From contig JAZUAQ010000070.1 in assembly GCA_045638085.1 (NCBI GenBank), forward strand, positions 1 to 6,544: a DNA stretch of 6,544 nt. The letters run 5' to 3'. A program made the position numbers and the translations under genes. The DNA is from SIG459 sp045638085. Lineage in GTDB: Bacteria > Bacillota > Clostridia > Oscillospirales > Oscillospiraceae. A model generated the notes under the pieces. It saw nothing but the letters and a program-made list of their open reading frames with translations. It was not told the origin of the DNA and made no database searches. This document shows, in pieces, positions 5,879-6,544 of the stretch. Within the stretch, counting starts at the first letter, position 1, and the number at the start of each line of letters is the position of its first letter.

Positions 5879-6544
5879 TTATCGTTTTTGCCTGATGAGC
5901 TCCACCACGCACTCTATATGGTTGGTGTGGGGGAACATATCAACGGGCTGGGCGCGCAGAGCCTTGTAGCCGCCTTTTGTCAGCACGCCAAGATCGCGGG
6001 CGAGGGTTTCGGGGTTGCAGGAAATATAAACCACTCTCTTGGGACCCATATGAATGAGGGAGCTGAGGAATTTATTATCGCTGCCCGCCCGGGGAGGATC
6101 CATAAACACAACATCGGCACTCTCACCCTCAGCAGCCATACGCTCCATAAACTCACCCGCATCGGCGCAGGTGAACCAGCAGTTTTTGATATCGTTGAGC
6201 TTTGCGTTATATATAGCATCCTTGACGGCATCGGCATTGAGCTCAACGCCCGCAACCTTGCCCGCTTTTCTGGAGGCAACCATACCGATTGTGCCAATTC
6301 CGCAATAAGCATCCAGCACACTCTCGCTGCCCGTTAATGCGGCATAGTCCACAGCTGTTGAATAAAGCTTCTCCGTCTGGACGGGGTTGATCTGATAAAA
6401 GCTCTTTGCGGAAATTCTGAAGCGGCAGCCGCAGCAGATATCCTCGATATAGCCCTTGCCGAAAAGCACCTTTTCCTGCTTACCCAGCACAAGGGAGGTG
6501 AATTTATCGTTCACATTCAGCACAACGGTGGTGATTTCAGGGTG
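5879..6544 (-). CDS. rlmD: 23S rRNA (uracil-C5)-methyltransferase, RlmD/RumA type (partial, N-terminus beyond window)
   Basis: SAM-dependent methyltransferase making 5-methyluridine in 23S rRNA (U1939 for RlmD; Firmicute homologues may also modify U747). The reading frame is open to the right edge, giving the C-terminal 221 residues of a protein usually near 450, so the GTG at 6521-6523 is internal. Motifs in order: KSFYQINPVQTEKLY (47-61), SAM-binding VLDAYCGIGTIGM (76-88), VAGVELNADAV (98-108), FMDPPRAGSD (147-156), YISCNPETLARDL (173-185) with the presumed nucleophile Cys176, and FPHTNHIECVVEL (204-216) with the presumed general base Glu210. All expected catalytic residues are intact. The N-terminal TRAM and cluster-binding part, if present, is outside the window. 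First visible gene of the minus-strand cluster. RlmD versus RlmCD or TrmA-like specificity is not settled from this half. Confidence 0.93.
   Translation of the reverse strand, partial: HPEITTVVLNVNDKFTSLVLGKQEKVLFGKGYIEDICCGCRFRISAKSFYQINPVQTEKLYSTAVDYAALTGSESVLDAYCGIGTIGMVASRKAGKVAGVELNADAVKDAIYNAKLNDIKNCWFTCADAGEFMERMAAEGESADVVFMDPPRAGSDNKFLSSLIHMGPKRVVYISCNPETLARDLGVLTKGGYKALRAQPVDMFPHTNHIECVVELIRQKR

Noticed and set aside
6521..6523. GTG as start of the rRNA methyltransferase
   Set aside because: The frame stays open to the window edge, no ribosome binding site precedes the GTG, and the visible protein is only the C-terminal half of the family.

Overview
The window reads as chromosomal DNA from a low-to-mid GC anaerobic Firmicute, most likely a gut clostridium (Oscillospiraceae-like). 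This is an inference. It rests on strong AGGAGG-type ribosome binding sites, TTG starts placed correctly after such sites, a near-consensus sigma-A promoter, a Gram-positive style lipoprotein sugar-binding protein, and an aldo/keto reductase carrying two [4Fe-4S] motifs. No CRISPR array, rRNA, tRNA, insertion sequence or phage gene is visible.

Layout. (1) Positions 1-1976, minus strand: a carbohydrate ABC uptake operon, with a lipoprotein solute-binding protein followed by a MalF/UgpA-type permease that runs off the left edge. A TTGAAA-N17-TATAAT promoter lies upstream of the binding protein, and two hairpins lie between the two genes. (2) Positions 1977-2245: a divergent intergenic region. 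(3) Positions 2246-4313, plus strand: three tightly coupled genes, a MutT/MutX-like NUDIX hydrolase, an RluA/RluD-family pseudouridine synthase and the tRNA methyltransferase TrmO, each overlapping the next by 4 bases. (4) Positions 4313-4352: a long perfect hairpin serving as a terminator between convergent operons. (5) Positions 4365-6544, minus strand: the C-terminal half of an RlmD-type rRNA uracil-C5 methyltransferase, then a small GC-poor two-helix membrane protein of unknown function, then the aldo/keto reductase. These are closely spaced and probably co-transcribed towards the shared terminator.

How the genes fit together. The left operon imports a sugar or oligosaccharide; the ATPase is not in view and may be a shared MsmX/UgpC-type subunit encoded elsewhere. 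The central operon groups nucleotide-pool sanitation with RNA modification. The right operon joins another RNA modification enzyme to a ferredoxin-like oxidoreductase, with an unrecognised membrane protein between them.

Most of the window is ordinary housekeeping and transport, and I see no convincing new multi-gene system. The least explained items are the GC-poor orphan gene at 5522-5857 and the paired hairpins between the binding-protein and permease genes.
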